Source: Verrucomicrobiia bacterium (GTDB taxonomy: Bacteria; Verrucomicrobiota; Verrucomicrobiia; Verrucomicrobiales; DEV007). From it: a stretch of DNA of 64,000 nucleotides. Position numbers and translations under genes: made by a program. Below, one piece after another: positions 53,601 through 61,136 of this stretch. Position 1 is the first letter of the stretch. Every line of letters begins with the position of its first letter. The stretch is taken from assembly GCA_030425385.1 (NCBI GenBank), contig JAUIAH010000008.1, forward strand, positions 1 through 64,000. The letters run 5' to 3'. The notes beneath the pieces were generated by a model. It worked only from the letters and a program-made list of their open reading frames with translations. It had not been told where the DNA came from and made no database searches.

Positions 53601-54649
53601 ATCGCTCCACTAAGACTCAGCAATCCACCTCCACTTCCAGAGGCCCCCGTGGCCACATTATCACTCACGACTCCACCGGAGATACTCATGGAACCTCCAT
53701 TATTGAAGATACCGCCTCCACCGTCATCAGCACCAGCCCCATGCGCTTGATTGCCGGACACGGTCACGCCTTGCAAGGCCATATGCCCGGTTCCATTCCA
53801 CAAGCCGCCGCCCTCTCGAGCCGCCACATTGTCATTCACAACCCCGCCGGTAATGGCGACATCGCCCATCCCCGTGATATGCAAGGCTCCACCGTTTCCG
53901 GGTGCTGGCATCGCAGGGGCTACTCCCGTGTTGTTGCCAATCATTTCCACGTCGATCAATGTGAGTCCAAGTCCCGCGCCCGAGGCATCTTCAATGCCGC
54001 CACCCGCTCGGTTGGCAACATTCTCATTGATGCGACTGTGCGTGATCGTTGTCTTGGCACCCGTGCCATTAAAGAGGGCTCCCCCACTTCCGGAAGCGGC
54101 CGTCGCTCGGTTGTGCTCTAAAACGCTTCCCTCCACGGTCAACGTTCCGCCATCATTGTAGATGGCACCTCCATCTCCAGCCGAGTTACTGAGAAGATGT
54201 ACATTGGTGAGGGCAAGTTTAGCGTTGGGATGCACGAGAAGGGCGCCACCTTTGTCGACGCCGCCTCCATTGACCCATTGGATCCCCTCCATCGCCACCT
54301 CGGTAGCGGCATGAATGGATGCTAGTCTAAAACTCCCATCCCCACGAATAGAGACTCCTGGCTGATTGGAATCGATCAATCGGAGAGATTTCATCAGTTC
54401 CAGGGTTCCTCCTGCTTCGGGCGAGAGAGTGATGGATTGCCCCGCAAGAGCCGGGTGAAAGACAATCTCATCGTTGGGTTGAGCCGCACTGATCGCTTCG
54501 CGCAGGCTCATGGCGCCGTCATCCGCAACGACGTCGACAGTGGTATCGACCATCAGTTGCTCTGCACGGGCATTGATCGTTAATAGTGTTAGCGTTCCTA
54601 GCGCGGCCGTGAGCCACGGCGTGCGAGAACTTCTTCGATAGTACATCAT
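47627..54649 (-). CDS. Giant exported beta-helix protein with ten repeat modules
   Basis: A 2340-residue protein. Start 54649 is chosen because it yields a signal peptide (PWLTAALGTLTLLTINARA); a longer reading to 54778 overlaps the divergent gene. A CSLREA-like cap (MSLREAISAA) opens the mature protein. Ten modules follow, each with EGGGLWN, DDGGGG(I/L)FNNGG, SGSGGG, NRAGGGIE and PGNGG steps, as in Pmp-like right-handed beta helices. After module 4 comes a choice-of-anchor-Q-like segment (SPALNAGNNDAAQALTTDQRGFARIVDNVDLGSVE) and a second CSLREA cap. The C-terminus has a GDGNDVV motif and a beta domain. It is probably a very long surface fibre, perhaps an adhesin or lyase; no catalytic site was recognised. 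Confidence 0.8.
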   Translation of the reverse strand: MMYYRRSSRTPWLTAALGTLTLLTINARAEQLMVDTTVDVVADDGAMSLREAISAAQPNDEIVFHPALAGQSITLSPEAGGTLELMKSLRLIDSNQPGVSIRGDGSFRLASIHAATEVAMEGIQWVNGGGVDKGGALLVHPNAKLALTNVHLLSNSAGDGGAIYNDGGTLTVEGSVLEHNRATAASGSGGALFNGTGAKTTITHSRINENVANRAGGGIEDASGAGLGLTLIDVEMIGNNTGVAPAMPAPGNGGALHITGMGDVAITGGVVNDNVAAREGGGLWNGTGHMALQGVTVSGNQAHGAGADDGGGGIFNNGGSMSISGGVVSDNVATGASGSGGGLLSLSGAITIAESSWMRNVANRAGGAIELIDGQLDMQEVLLGGFDAADGNIAGPEGSAAPGNGGALHITGVATVVIDGGVIGGNVAAREGGGLWNQTGSTMTVRNDVLLDSNVAHGDGADDGGGAIFNNGGTLIVENVTLWNNRATGASGSGGGLFVKTGEVTIRDSMISANVANRAGGGIEIIDGSLTLNEVMLGGTTVFDANIAGPAGSASPGNGGGIHVTGVATIVIDGGDVVGNVAAREGGGLWNQVGSTMTVRNGTVISGNRAEGAGSDDGGGGIFNNGGATILEDVRVMNNDATGASGSGGGLFNGPGGTFEISDSVISANTANRAGGALEDLAGGGVMITGSQLSENTAGPDGTAAPGNGGAVHITGAGHVTIDASTVSRNHAAKEGGGLWNSGAGTLEVWRSTVCKNTSPDGGGIFNQAGDGITTITNSTISGNEATRVGGGLSAQGGEMTLLQVTIAENRAGTAGGGIHGAGGIITATNTLTVNNSAPTSENISGPGTSFQSSFAGSDAMLSPLGDFGGPTQTHLPMEGSPALNAGNNDAAQALTTDQRGFARIVDNVDLGSVEAGAVAPNDGVVSSFEDKIEAFDGVTTLREAILAANGSDEIDMIMLEEGVYSLTITGADEDMAASGDLDITRSVTITGGGDGAVIDAATLGDRVFETFGSIDVSFVNVTIRGGRASDGGGLMNRGAHVMIKESTLTNNVADGASGSGGAIFNESGMVSLDNTILSHNLANRAGGAIEDASGAGLGIVLNEVVMMHNLAGTDPATPAPGNGGAVHITGAGDIVIQGGRSIGNMAAREGGALWNGTGIMTVSDHEISDNHAFGEGADDGGGGLFNNGGTVNATNVVVQENTALGTSGSGGGILSIDGAVSLTGGEVSQNTANRAGGGMEIILGALTVSGVTVSDNIAGPEGSASPGNGGALHVSGAATVVFDKATVERNVAAREGGGLWNQSGATMTVQNGTVISLNVASGPAADDGGGGLFNNGGELIVNESTVSGNIADGASGSGGGVLNVAGGVLEMTNCEISRNRSNRAGGGIEDQSGDGLGVILIDSHLMGNNTGMPPAMAAPGNGGGLHITGPGDVTIENCTVEDNLAALEGGGLWNGGGLMTVTNSMILSNIASGPEAHDGGGGVFNLSGTVTIDESKLSANVADGMSGSGGALLTLAGTVSITSSNMAANVANRAGGGIEIIDGTLTLSDLVLGGPMAADGNIAGPEGTANPGNGGGLHVSGSAEVTIDWCEVLSNLAAREGGGLWNQAGSTMTVMHSMVNANHALGAAADDGGGGIFNNGGSMTITDTEINRNIASGASGSGGGVFNHTGGVMTLANTELMSNRANRAGGAIEDNSGAGLGLTLTQVRMDANNAGVAPATAAPGNGGALHITGPGDVTIVGGSSNRNVAAREGGGLWNGSGVMKVTSSNISHNVAYGAAADDGGGGLFNNGGTLEMMTTNIHANSAIGAAGSGGGVFSTAGDVTISDSQITSNVANRAGGGIELIDGALTLMNMHLGGHHTELGNLAGPVGSASPGNGGGLHVSGTANILVRACQVLHNVAAREGGGLWNQVGSTMTIDQGTVVSMNASEGDAVHDGGGGVFNNKGTLVIDGSAGRVRLFQNATIGFDAEGGGLQSIGGDVHLTAVDIEDNFAFQGSGVSMIDSTLTMSDVATWNDVVASGASHLSGDAMVEGLLWIGEGASLLPGALVTTDATFASASSFNVSLAAGTHSALTVHGFVDLMEPQLTVVTLDGFEPENADVFVLLDNRSNRPIGGHFAGLPEWTTFASGGREYRITYRGGDGNDVVIMPVNGVGVGAVAMGSPMLNEASGEWEHMVRVFNNGDAPAYVDRLLIQGVPEALMVTSASGSTVVGEPALPVAYQTVDRRLAPGGTLDVLVRFMGVPGVGFQPEYSANTTQEPEVAGDVEFAITEMVWLTGGDILITFRSDETMVYQVEASSNLRDWTPVSEPLIGEGAFTTWIGEPGEERGSATFYRVNRFD
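48900..54130 (-). repeat. Ten repeat units of about 455 bases in two blocks
   Basis: Codons for the PGNGG step of each module fall near 49014, 49469, 49921, 50389, 50839, 51277, 52521, 52971, 53431 and 53891, so the period is 438-468 bases within each block. The gap of about 1.24 kb between 51277 and 52521 holds the anchor-like segment and second cap. Units in the six-copy block alternate between two types, so the true duplicated unit there is about 900 bases. Confidence 0.75.
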
Positions 54650-54776
54650 AGAGTTTGGGTTCAATTCACCGAAGCAACCGACGGAGGCGCGATGCGGATG
54701 CGAAATACTCGAAGAATTATTTCTTTGGAAATCGTGCATCCGAGAGACCGACTTGGCCGGTTCCTCAACAAAGGTC

Positions 54777-56066
54777 ATGAATCCATCCTTCCTGAGAACA
54801 CTCGCTTTCGCCCTAACAATGCCTCTCGGCTATCCGCTGGTTGCGCATCCAGGACACCATCACGACACGCCAACGGTCCCTCTTCACCAGCTAGAAATTA
54901 TCGGTGAAAGCGAACAGGATGACAAGATTCGCGCCTTGCAGAAGCGGCTTGCTGCCTCCCCTAGCGACGCTCCATCGCTTGAGAAATTGGCGTGGCTCTT
55001 GATAGCTAAAGCGCGGAGCGAGACTGATCACAGCCTCTACGGTCCGGCCAAGGAATGCGCCAAGAAGCTCATCGATTCCGATCAATCGAAGGCCGAGGGC
55101 CAACTGATTCTTGGCCATCTCCTCTTACAACAGCACCAATTTGCGAAAGCCCGCGAAGTTGCCCTATCATTAACTAAAGAACGGGGCTGGCACTATGACT
55201 ACGGATTACTAGGCGATATTCTGTTAGACTTAGGCGATACCACCGGCGCGACGGAGGCCTACGAGCAGATGATGCAACAGCGTCCTGGGCTCGAGTCATA
55301 CGCCCGCGCGGCTCTTATCCGATGGCAACGCGGCCACTTGGACGACGCGGTCGCGGCGATGGAACTTGCCGTTTCGGCAGGAAGCCTGCGACAGCCCGAA
55401 CCCATCGCGTGGGCGGGCTCGAAGCTGACGCTCCTCTACCTGCAACAGGGAGAGTTGAGCCGCGCTCACGTCATTGCTGACCGCGCCTTGAGCCTGGTCC
55501 CAGAATACCCCCATGCCTTGTTGGCCCGCGGCCGAACGCTCATGGCTGAGGAGCGCTTCGCAGAAGCTTTGCCTGATCTCAAGCGGGCCTCTAGCAAATT
55601 GGAAGAGCCTGCTTTCTTGTGGGCATTGGAAGATTGCTTGCGCTCGTTGGACGTAAGAGAAGCCGATGGCATCGCCGAACAACTGCACGCGACTGGAGAG
55701 AGCGCCGATCCGCGCACCTATGCCCTCTACCTTGCCACGCATCGACGCGACACCAGTCGGGCTCTCTCTCTTGCCCTGGCCGAGCTCGAACAGCGTCAAG
55801 ACATCCTCACACATGACGCGGTGGCTTGGGCAGCTTTCGCCAACGGCGACCTGACACTCGCACAGGAATCGATGAAGAAGGCGCTCGCTGACGGCACGCG
55901 TGACCCTCGCCTCGCGCTTCATGCGGCAGCCATTGCGAAGGCGGCTGGGGACCACGACAAGGCGATCCAGTTTTATCATTCGGCAGAACGTGAGCGCTCC
56001 CTGCTACTGCCTTCCGAGCAAACCCTCCTCAACGATCTGCATACCCAGCTCCACGCGGAGTCCTAG
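54777..56066 (+). CDS. Exported TPR-repeat protein with His-rich N-terminus
   Basis: A 429-residue protein. The ATG at 54777 gives a signal peptide (MNPSFLRTLAFALTMPLGYPLVA) directly followed by HPGHHHD, a possible metal-binding tip; a TTG at 54753 is less likely. The rest consists of TPR-like helical pairs (AEGQLILGHLLLQQHQFAKAREVAL, YDYGLLGDILLDLGDTTGATEAYEQMMQ, ALLARGRTLMAEERFAEALPDLKRA). It heads a same-strand cluster with a DUF4331 protein 31 bases downstream. TPR plus DUF4331 pairs recur in bacteria, and the TPR protein probably serves as periplasmic scaffold; the molecular role is unknown. Confidence 0.8.
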   Translation: MNPSFLRTLAFALTMPLGYPLVAHPGHHHDTPTVPLHQLEIIGESEQDDKIRALQKRLAASPSDAPSLEKLAWLLIAKARSETDHSLYGPAKECAKKLIDSDQSKAEGQLILGHLLLQQHQFAKAREVALSLTKERGWHYDYGLLGDILLDLGDTTGATEAYEQMMQQRPGLESYARAALIRWQRGHLDDAVAAMELAVSAGSLRQPEPIAWAGSKLTLLYLQQGELSRAHVIADRALSLVPEYPHALLARGRTLMAEERFAEALPDLKRASSKLEEPAFLWALEDCLRSLDVREADGIAEQLHATGESADPRTYALYLATHRRDTSRALSLALAELEQRQDILTHDAVAWAAFANGDLTLAQESMKKALADGTRDPRLALHAAAIAKAAGDHDKAIQFYHSAERERSLLLPSEQTLLNDLHTQLHAES

Positions 56067-56097
56067 AACATCCAATCCTCATACGACAATCCTAACC

Positions 56098-57609
56098 ATG
56101 AAACCAACCACACTAAAGCTCCTCACGAGGGCGACCGTTGCTACCGCTCTTGGCAGCATGTCACTCCTCGCTTCCAGTCACCAAGATGCGCCGTTGATCA
56201 GTCTCGATGATGCGGCCAACACGACCGATGTTTATGCATTCAAATCGGTTCAGGGTGATCAGGAATACCTCACCACCGCCCTCGCCGTATACCCTTTTCA
56301 GAATCCCGGCATCGGCCCTAACAAGCACAACTTCGACGACAACGTTCTCTACTCGATCTTTGTCGCCACAGGCGACAATGTTGCCGCTGGCAAGCCCTCC
56401 TACCGCTACGATTTCTATTTCCGCACCTGGCTGAACAATCGCGACACCATCTTGCAAAGCTATTTGGGGGTGGTCGAGGACCTTGGCGATGCCAACCAGA
56501 ATCTCATCCAAAGTTATTTCGTCATTCGCACGGACTTCGATTCAGGTCGACGTCGCTATCTCGGTCGCGGGCTCGTTCCTCCGAACAACCAGGGCATCGC
56601 CACCCCCTACTACAACCAGGACGACAATGGCGAACTGCCCGCGCGATCGGGGGCCTCCGATCCCTCAGACCTCGATCGGTATACCGCGAGTGCCGTCACC
56701 ACGCTTCGTCAGGGGCATGTGAGCTTCGCGGGCCAGCGTGAAGATGGCTTCTACGGCGATATCCAAGCGATCTTTGATCTCTTGCAATTACGCGGTGGCG
56801 GCGAGAGTAACAGCTTTGATAGTCAAAGTGGTTTCAACGTGCACACCATTGCCTTGAATATTCCGTTAGACGAGATCGGCGGAAGTGAGCAAGTTGTGGG
56901 CGTTTGGGCGACAACGAGTCGGCGGATGATCACCATTCTGGATGATGGTCCCGAGTCGCGCGATCCCCGCACCTCGGCGACCTTCGTCCAAGTGGGTCGG
57001 CAGGGTAATCCGCTCTTCTGCGAGGCTTTGGTCGCCATGAAAGACAAGGATCTCTACAACCGGACGCAGCCAGACACCGATGCCCAACTCTTCGAGAAAT
57101 ATGCGCGGAGCCCTGAACTCGCGGTGCTCATTGATGCTCTTGTGACTCCGGTCAATGTGCAAGACGATCGCTCCGACCTCGTGGGAATCTTTATTCCCGA
57201 CGTCATCAAAGTCGACCTATCTACCGGACCTGCCCGCTTAGCAGGCGGCGAGGGTGATGATGAAGGCTTCCATCGCCTGAGTATCTTCGGGGGCGATGCC
57301 TTGGTGAGCACGCAGCAGACCGGATTCACAGAGTTTGGACAAGGAGTCATTCCCGGTGGCTGGCCCAATGGGAGACGGTTCGGTGATGACGTGATCGACA
57401 TCGCGGTGATTGCCATTCTCAGTGACCTGCGCGATCCTAACAATGTGGCTGGAACACTCCCTGGCACTTTGGAACAAGTGGGCGCTCTCAACCTCGATAA
57501 TGTGGCGAGCAACGACAGCGTCTATCACAAAGTATTCCCCTACGCGGCCACTCCTCACAATGGACGAAACTTCACGGCAAACCCAACCTTGGTCCGTCCT
57601 TCTGAATAG
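56098..57609 (+). CDS. DUF4331 family exported protein
   Basis: A 503-residue DUF4331 protein. The start is fixed by the signal peptide MKPTTLKLLTRATVATALGSMSLLASSHQDAP; the frame is open much further upstream, but that part overlaps the TPR gene. Family features seen are SSHQDAPLISLDDAANTTDVYAF at the mature N-terminus, YSIFVATGDNV, IALNIPLDEIGG, VVGVWATTSRR, and a late segment PNGRRFGDDVIDIAVIAIL. The family is exported and beta-rich, with no known reaction. The conserved SHQ-DAP start next to an acidic patch suggests metal binding, which is inference. It is followed by a strong hairpin. Confidence 0.9.
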   Translation: MKPTTLKLLTRATVATALGSMSLLASSHQDAPLISLDDAANTTDVYAFKSVQGDQEYLTTALAVYPFQNPGIGPNKHNFDDNVLYSIFVATGDNVAAGKPSYRYDFYFRTWLNNRDTILQSYLGVVEDLGDANQNLIQSYFVIRTDFDSGRRRYLGRGLVPPNNQGIATPYYNQDDNGELPARSGASDPSDLDRYTASAVTTLRQGHVSFAGQREDGFYGDIQAIFDLLQLRGGGESNSFDSQSGFNVHTIALNIPLDEIGGSEQVVGVWATTSRRMITILDDGPESRDPRTSATFVQVGRQGNPLFCEALVAMKDKDLYNRTQPDTDAQLFEKYARSPELAVLIDALVTPVNVQDDRSDLVGIFIPDVIKVDLSTGPARLAGGEGDDEGFHRLSIFGGDALVSTQQTGFTEFGQGVIPGGWPNGRRFGDDVIDIAVIAILSDLRDPNNVAGTLPGTLEQVGALNLDNVASNDSVYHKVFPYAATPHNGRNFTANPTLVRPSE

Positions 57610-57653
57610 ATTCCCCCTACAAATAAAGGGCCAGCCCGACAACCCCAACCCCA

Positions 57654-57682
57654 CCTGCCGGGAAGCGTTTCTTCCCGGCAGG
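57654..57682 (+). terminator. 11-bp hairpin after the DUF4331 gene
   Basis: CCTGCCGGGAA (57654-57664), a 7-base loop and TTCCCGGCAGG (57672-57682) form a perfect GC-rich stem 45 bases after the DUF4331 stop and 19 bases before the next gene. No T-run follows. It may end or attenuate transcription between DUF4331 and the downstream genes, giving them unequal expression. Confidence 0.6.
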
Positions 57683-57701
57683 ATGTCTCCTCTCTCCTCA
57701 C

Positions 57702-58367
57702 ATGCGTCCAATCTTATTCACCTTTCCTCTCGCATGCTTGCTCTCGGCATCCGCATTCGCTGCTGAAGCAGGTCGCAGCGAAGCAACTTTCCAACACAAC
57801 GCTCAGGCTCTCCACGGCACCGCGACCTTTGCCTGGCGAGATCTCGATGCTGTCCTAGAAATTGATCTTGATCGAGACGGTCGATTGAGTTCGCGGGAGC
57901 TCGCCGTCTCGGATCGTTTTCTGGGCGAGTACGCTGAGACGCTTTATGAATGTCAGCAGGACGGCACCGCTCTCACCAGCGTGAACGTAGACTATCACTA
58001 TGACGCCACCTCAGAAAGCATAGCCTTTCAGTTGCACTACGAACTGCAGAAGCCTGACCCCGTGAATGTCACCTTCCAGGGGCATAGGGATTTCCCGGTG
58101 GGCCATCAGCAGCATCTTCAAGTGCTCGACAGCCGGGGAAACACCCTCTCGCAATCCCGCATCGGGGACCCTCAGGCGCGTCCGTTCTTCCCCACCCCCC
58201 AACCCATCGTTGCTCCAATGCCTCAGGTCCCCGCCGTTCACTTAGCCCAGACAAGTCCCAAACCACGCACGATTCGCCAAGTTAACGGCGGCTGGATCGC
58301 CTTCGCGATTGCTCTTGGGCTAGGCGTCTGGTTCATTCGGTCGCGCTCCTCTGCGGTCTCCTCCTAG
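57702..58367 (+). CDS. Exported EF-hand-like protein with C-terminal membrane anchor
   Basis: A 221-residue protein: signal peptide MRPILFTFPLACLLSASAFAA, then a calcium-loop-like motif DLDRDGRLSSREL at about residues 52-64, a beta-rich middle (VDYHYDATSESIAFQLHYEL), a Pro-rich stretch, and a C-terminal transmembrane helix (GWIAFAIALGLGVWFI) with the basic stop RSR. It is therefore anchored facing outward. No full family was recognised. It sits between DUF4331 and the ECF sigma factor and shares the strand, so it probably belongs to the same regulated unit. Confidence 0.72.
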   Translation: MRPILFTFPLACLLSASAFAAEAGRSEATFQHNAQALHGTATFAWRDLDAVLEIDLDRDGRLSSRELAVSDRFLGEYAETLYECQQDGTALTSVNVDYHYDATSESIAFQLHYELQKPDPVNVTFQGHRDFPVGHQQHLQVLDSRGNTLSQSRIGDPQARPFFPTPQPIVAPMPQVPAVHLAQTSPKPRTIRQVNGGWIAFAIALGLGVWFIRSRSSAVSS

Positions 58368-58393
58368 GCTCGTCGGCGACGCCGTCATCATCC

Positions 58394-59008
58394 ATGACCC
58401 TTCCCACTCCAGATTCGGCTCCTCCAGAAGACCCTCATGCGATCCTCGCAGGGCTTCTGAGGCGCATTGCTCAAGAAGCCGACAAATCGGCGTTTGCAGA
58501 ACTCTATGATCGGACTTCCGGGGCGGTCTTTGCCACGGTCCTTTCCGTGGTGAAAGACCGATCCGAAGCCGAGGACACCTTGCAGGACTGCTTTTGCTCG
58601 ATTTGGGATCATGCAGGTCAATATGATGGAGCCAAGGGCAAGGCGATCAGTTGGATCATGACCATCGCGCGAAACAAGGCCTTCGACCACACCGCGAAAC
58701 TGAAGCGGCAAGGCAAGATTGTGGACCGCGTGAAAGAACACTCTGCAGAAACCCCCGAGCGCACCCACCAAGATGCGTTTGACATGACTGCTTCCAATGA
58801 AGAGTCCCAGGCCGTGCACGACGCTCTGGGCTCGCTGCCGGAAGACCAACGTCAAGCCATCCGACTCGCGTTCATCAGCGGAATGAGCCAAACAGAAGTG
58901 GCGGAATGTCTCCAACAGCCACTTGGAACGATCAAAGCACGCATACGCCGAGGGCTCTATCAAATGCGCGGCGTGCTCCAACCCCACCTAACCGACTCAC
59001 CTTCTTAG
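58394..59008 (+). CDS. ECF sigma factor
   Basis: A 204-residue RpoE-type sigma factor. Region 2 is FAELYDRTSGAVFATVLSVVKDRSEAEDTLQDCFCSIWDHAGQYDGAKGKAISWIMTIARNKAFDH, containing the usual core-binding and -10-recognition helices. Region 4 is LPEDQRQAIRLAFISGMSQTEVAECLQQPLGTIKARIRRGLYQMR, a complete helix-turn-helix. The next gene, starting one base after the stop, encodes a cupin anti-sigma factor, so this is a standard sigma/anti-sigma pair. By analogy with RpoE-ChrR pairs it may respond to oxidative or membrane stress. Its likely targets include the upstream TPR and DUF4331 genes; this is inferred from position only. Confidence 0.93.
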   Translation: MTLPTPDSAPPEDPHAILAGLLRRIAQEADKSAFAELYDRTSGAVFATVLSVVKDRSEAEDTLQDCFCSIWDHAGQYDGAKGKAISWIMTIARNKAFDHTAKLKRQGKIVDRVKEHSAETPERTHQDAFDMTASNEESQAVHDALGSLPEDQRQAIRLAFISGMSQTEVAECLQQPLGTIKARIRRGLYQMRGVLQPHLTDSPS

Positions 59009-59009
59009 T

Positions 59010-59690
59010 ATGGACTCGGATCGCATTCAAGAACTCGCGGTGTTGCATGCCACTCATGGCTTGCAAGGGGCAGATTTGCTAGAGTTTGAACTCTGGTGGT
59101 CTGCTGCAGACGCTGAAGAACGCGCAGCCTTTACTGAGACGGTGGACACCATCACCATGATCACTCTCTCAAACCTCCCCCCTGAAAAGCCACCAGCGCA
59201 TCTCAAAAACCAAATCATGAAACGTCTCGATCAACGTCAGGATCGAGAGACCCCGCAGGCAACGCCATCTTCGAAGACAAAGGATATCCCGGCGGGCTAC
59301 TCCTTCATGATGGACGTCGACGGGCCGTGGCGCGAACTACCGACCAAGGGCACTCGCATCAAGGAGCTATCTGCCTCACGCGAGACCGGAACCGCCACCT
59401 TCATCTTGGAGATGGATCCAGGCTCGCGCTTGCTCTCACATCACCACCGAGGAGCAGAAGAGGCCTTTGTTCTCTATGGCGATCTTCAGATGCGCGGAAA
59501 GACCCTGCACGCCGGAGACTACATGCGAGCCGAGCCAGGAACGAAACATGAGGACCTTTACTCGGAAGGTGGGTGCCGGGCGCTCATCATCACGGCGCTT
59601 GAGAATTATCCTCAGAAATCAATCCGCACCTATGACCGGCTCCATCGCGTGTGGAAGAAGTGCAAGCAGTTGGTGACTTCCTCCTCCTGA
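59010..59690 (+). CDS. Cupin-domain anti-sigma factor (ChrR/RskA-like)
   Basis: A 226-residue protein. The N-terminal 70 residues (ELAVLHATHGLQGADLLEFELWW) resemble the sigma-binding domain of RskA/ChrR anti-sigma factors. The HxxxCxxC zinc motif of classical ChrR is not present. A linker leads to a C-terminal cupin (about 100-200) with metal-type ligands in SHHHRGAEEAFVLYGDLQMRGKTLHAGDYMRAEPGTKHED (three His, one Glu and a late His). Loss or change of the bound metal would release the sigma factor encoded one base upstream. The missing zinc cysteines suggest that the signal is sensed by the cupin rather than by the N-terminal domain. Confidence 0.85.
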   Translation: MDSDRIQELAVLHATHGLQGADLLEFELWWSAADAEERAAFTETVDTITMITLSNLPPEKPPAHLKNQIMKRLDQRQDRETPQATPSSKTKDIPAGYSFMMDVDGPWRELPTKGTRIKELSASRETGTATFILEMDPGSRLLSHHHRGAEEAFVLYGDLQMRGKTLHAGDYMRAEPGTKHEDLYSEGGCRALIITALENYPQKSIRTYDRLHRVWKKCKQLVTSSS

Positions 59691-59708
59691 TCGTGGTAGA
59701 TCGTTGGG

Positions 59709-61136
59709 ATGCGGACACCCTCACGCTTGCCCCACCTCTTTTCCCTGTGCCTCACAGCCAGTCTCCTTGTGTGCCCTGATGCTGGTGCCGAGGAGAGGCC
59801 AAACTTCGTCTTCATCATTGCGGACGATTGCACCTACCTCGACATGGAGGTCTATGGGGGCCAAGCGAAGACCCCTCATTTGCAGGCACTCGCGGAGGAG
59901 GGCATGCGCTTCACGCGGTGCTTTCAAGCAGCTCCCATGTGCTCCCCCACCCGCCACAATCTCTACACGGGCATTTATCCCGTGAAGTCGGGTGCCTGGC
60001 CAAACCACACCGCCGTGTATGAGGGAACACCCTCCATTGCTCACCATCTCCAGGAGGCCGGCTATCGTGTGGCACTGTCAGGAAAGACGCACATCCGTCC
60101 CAAGTCTTCCTTCCCCTTCGAATACTCAGACGATTTCCGCAAAGCCGATCCTACGAGGAAGAATCCCTACCCTGCCATTGACACCTTCCTTGCCGAGTGC
60201 AGGGAAACGGACACACCATTCTGTCTCTTTGCATGCTCGAATGAGCCTCATACCCCGTACACCAAGGGTGATCCTTCGGCCTATCCTCCCGAATCTCTCC
60301 ACCTACCGCCTTCGTGGGTAGACACCCCGGAAACGCGCGCATGCTATTCGCAATACCTGGCTGAAATCTCTTACTACGACCAGCAATGCGGTGCTCTTCT
60401 GACGATGCTAGATCGCCACGACTTAAAAGACAATACCTTGGTGATCGTCGTTTCCGAGCAAGGTTCCGCCTTTCCCTTTGCCAAATGGACCTGCTTTGAA
60501 CTCGGTCTCGCTTCGGGCATGATTGCGCGGTGGCCTGGCAAGATTGCCAAAGGCACCCTCTCTGATGCGTTGGTCGAATACGTCGATGTTGTCCCCACCT
60601 TCCTTCAAGCAGCTCAGGTGCCTTTACCACCCATCTTGGAAGGGCGTTCCTTTCTACCCGTCTTGTTAGGCCACGCAACCGAACACAAGCAGTATACCTT
60701 CGGTATCCACACCACACGCGGGATCATCAATGGCTCGACAGCCTTCGGTGTGCGCTCGTGCGGCACGAAGCGGTATCGCTACATCCGCAATCTCCATCCA
60801 GAGACAACATTTACCAATGCAGTCACGCGGGCGGGTGGCGATAAGGCCGATTTCTGGTCTTCGTGGTTGGAGAAGGCGCAGGCGGGCGACACGCACGCGC
60901 AGGCGATGACTGCCAAGTATCAGTCTCGCCCACCTGAAGAACTCTACGATGTTGAGAACGACCCCCACTGTTTGGCAAATCTGATCGATACGCCCGCGCT
61001 TCAAGACGTGCGGCGGGAACTTGCCTCTGCGCTGGATGCCTGGATGGAAACGCAGGGAGACCAAGGCGCCGAGACCGAAGCCAGCGCGCACACACGCCAA
61101 CCCGGACGCAAACGGCGCGCAATCCCTAATCCTTGA
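59709..61136 (+). CDS. Exported type I sulfatase
   Basis: A 475-residue sulfatase with signal peptide ending near DAGAEE. The formylglycine motif is C-S-P-T-R with Cys78, followed by HNLYTGIYPV. Metal-site motifs are NFVFIIADDCTYLD (the two Asp) and SEQGSAFPFAK in place of the usual D(H/N)G; SGKTHI supplies a Lys/His pair. Activation requires a formylglycine-generating enzyme, not seen here. It would remove sulfate from a polysaccharide or other sulfate ester, which fits a marine or mucin-using member of the phylum. Its C-terminus is unusually basic (RQPGRKRRAIPNP). Its stop overlaps the convergent lipase-like gene by 11 bases. Confidence 0.9.
   Translation: MRTPSRLPHLFSLCLTASLLVCPDAGAEERPNFVFIIADDCTYLDMEVYGGQAKTPHLQALAEEGMRFTRCFQAAPMCSPTRHNLYTGIYPVKSGAWPNHTAVYEGTPSIAHHLQEAGYRVALSGKTHIRPKSSFPFEYSDDFRKADPTRKNPYPAIDTFLAECRETDTPFCLFACSNEPHTPYTKGDPSAYPPESLHLPPSWVDTPETRACYSQYLAEISYYDQQCGALLTMLDRHDLKDNTLVIVVSEQGSAFPFAKWTCFELGLASGMIARWPGKIAKGTLSDALVEYVDVVPTFLQAAQVPLPPILEGRSFLPVLLGHATEHKQYTFGIHTTRGIINGSTAFGVRSCGTKRYRYIRNLHPETTFTNAVTRAGGDKADFWSSWLEKAQAGDTHAQAMTAKYQSRPPEELYDVENDPHCLANLIDTPALQDVRRELASALDAWMETQGDQGAETEASAHTRQPGRKRRAIPNP

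Noticed and set aside
47627-54649. CRISPR-like or transposon-related array because of regular repeats
   Set aside because: The repeat period is about 455 bases, continuous in one reading frame, and encodes beta-helix modules; there are no short direct repeats with unique spacers.
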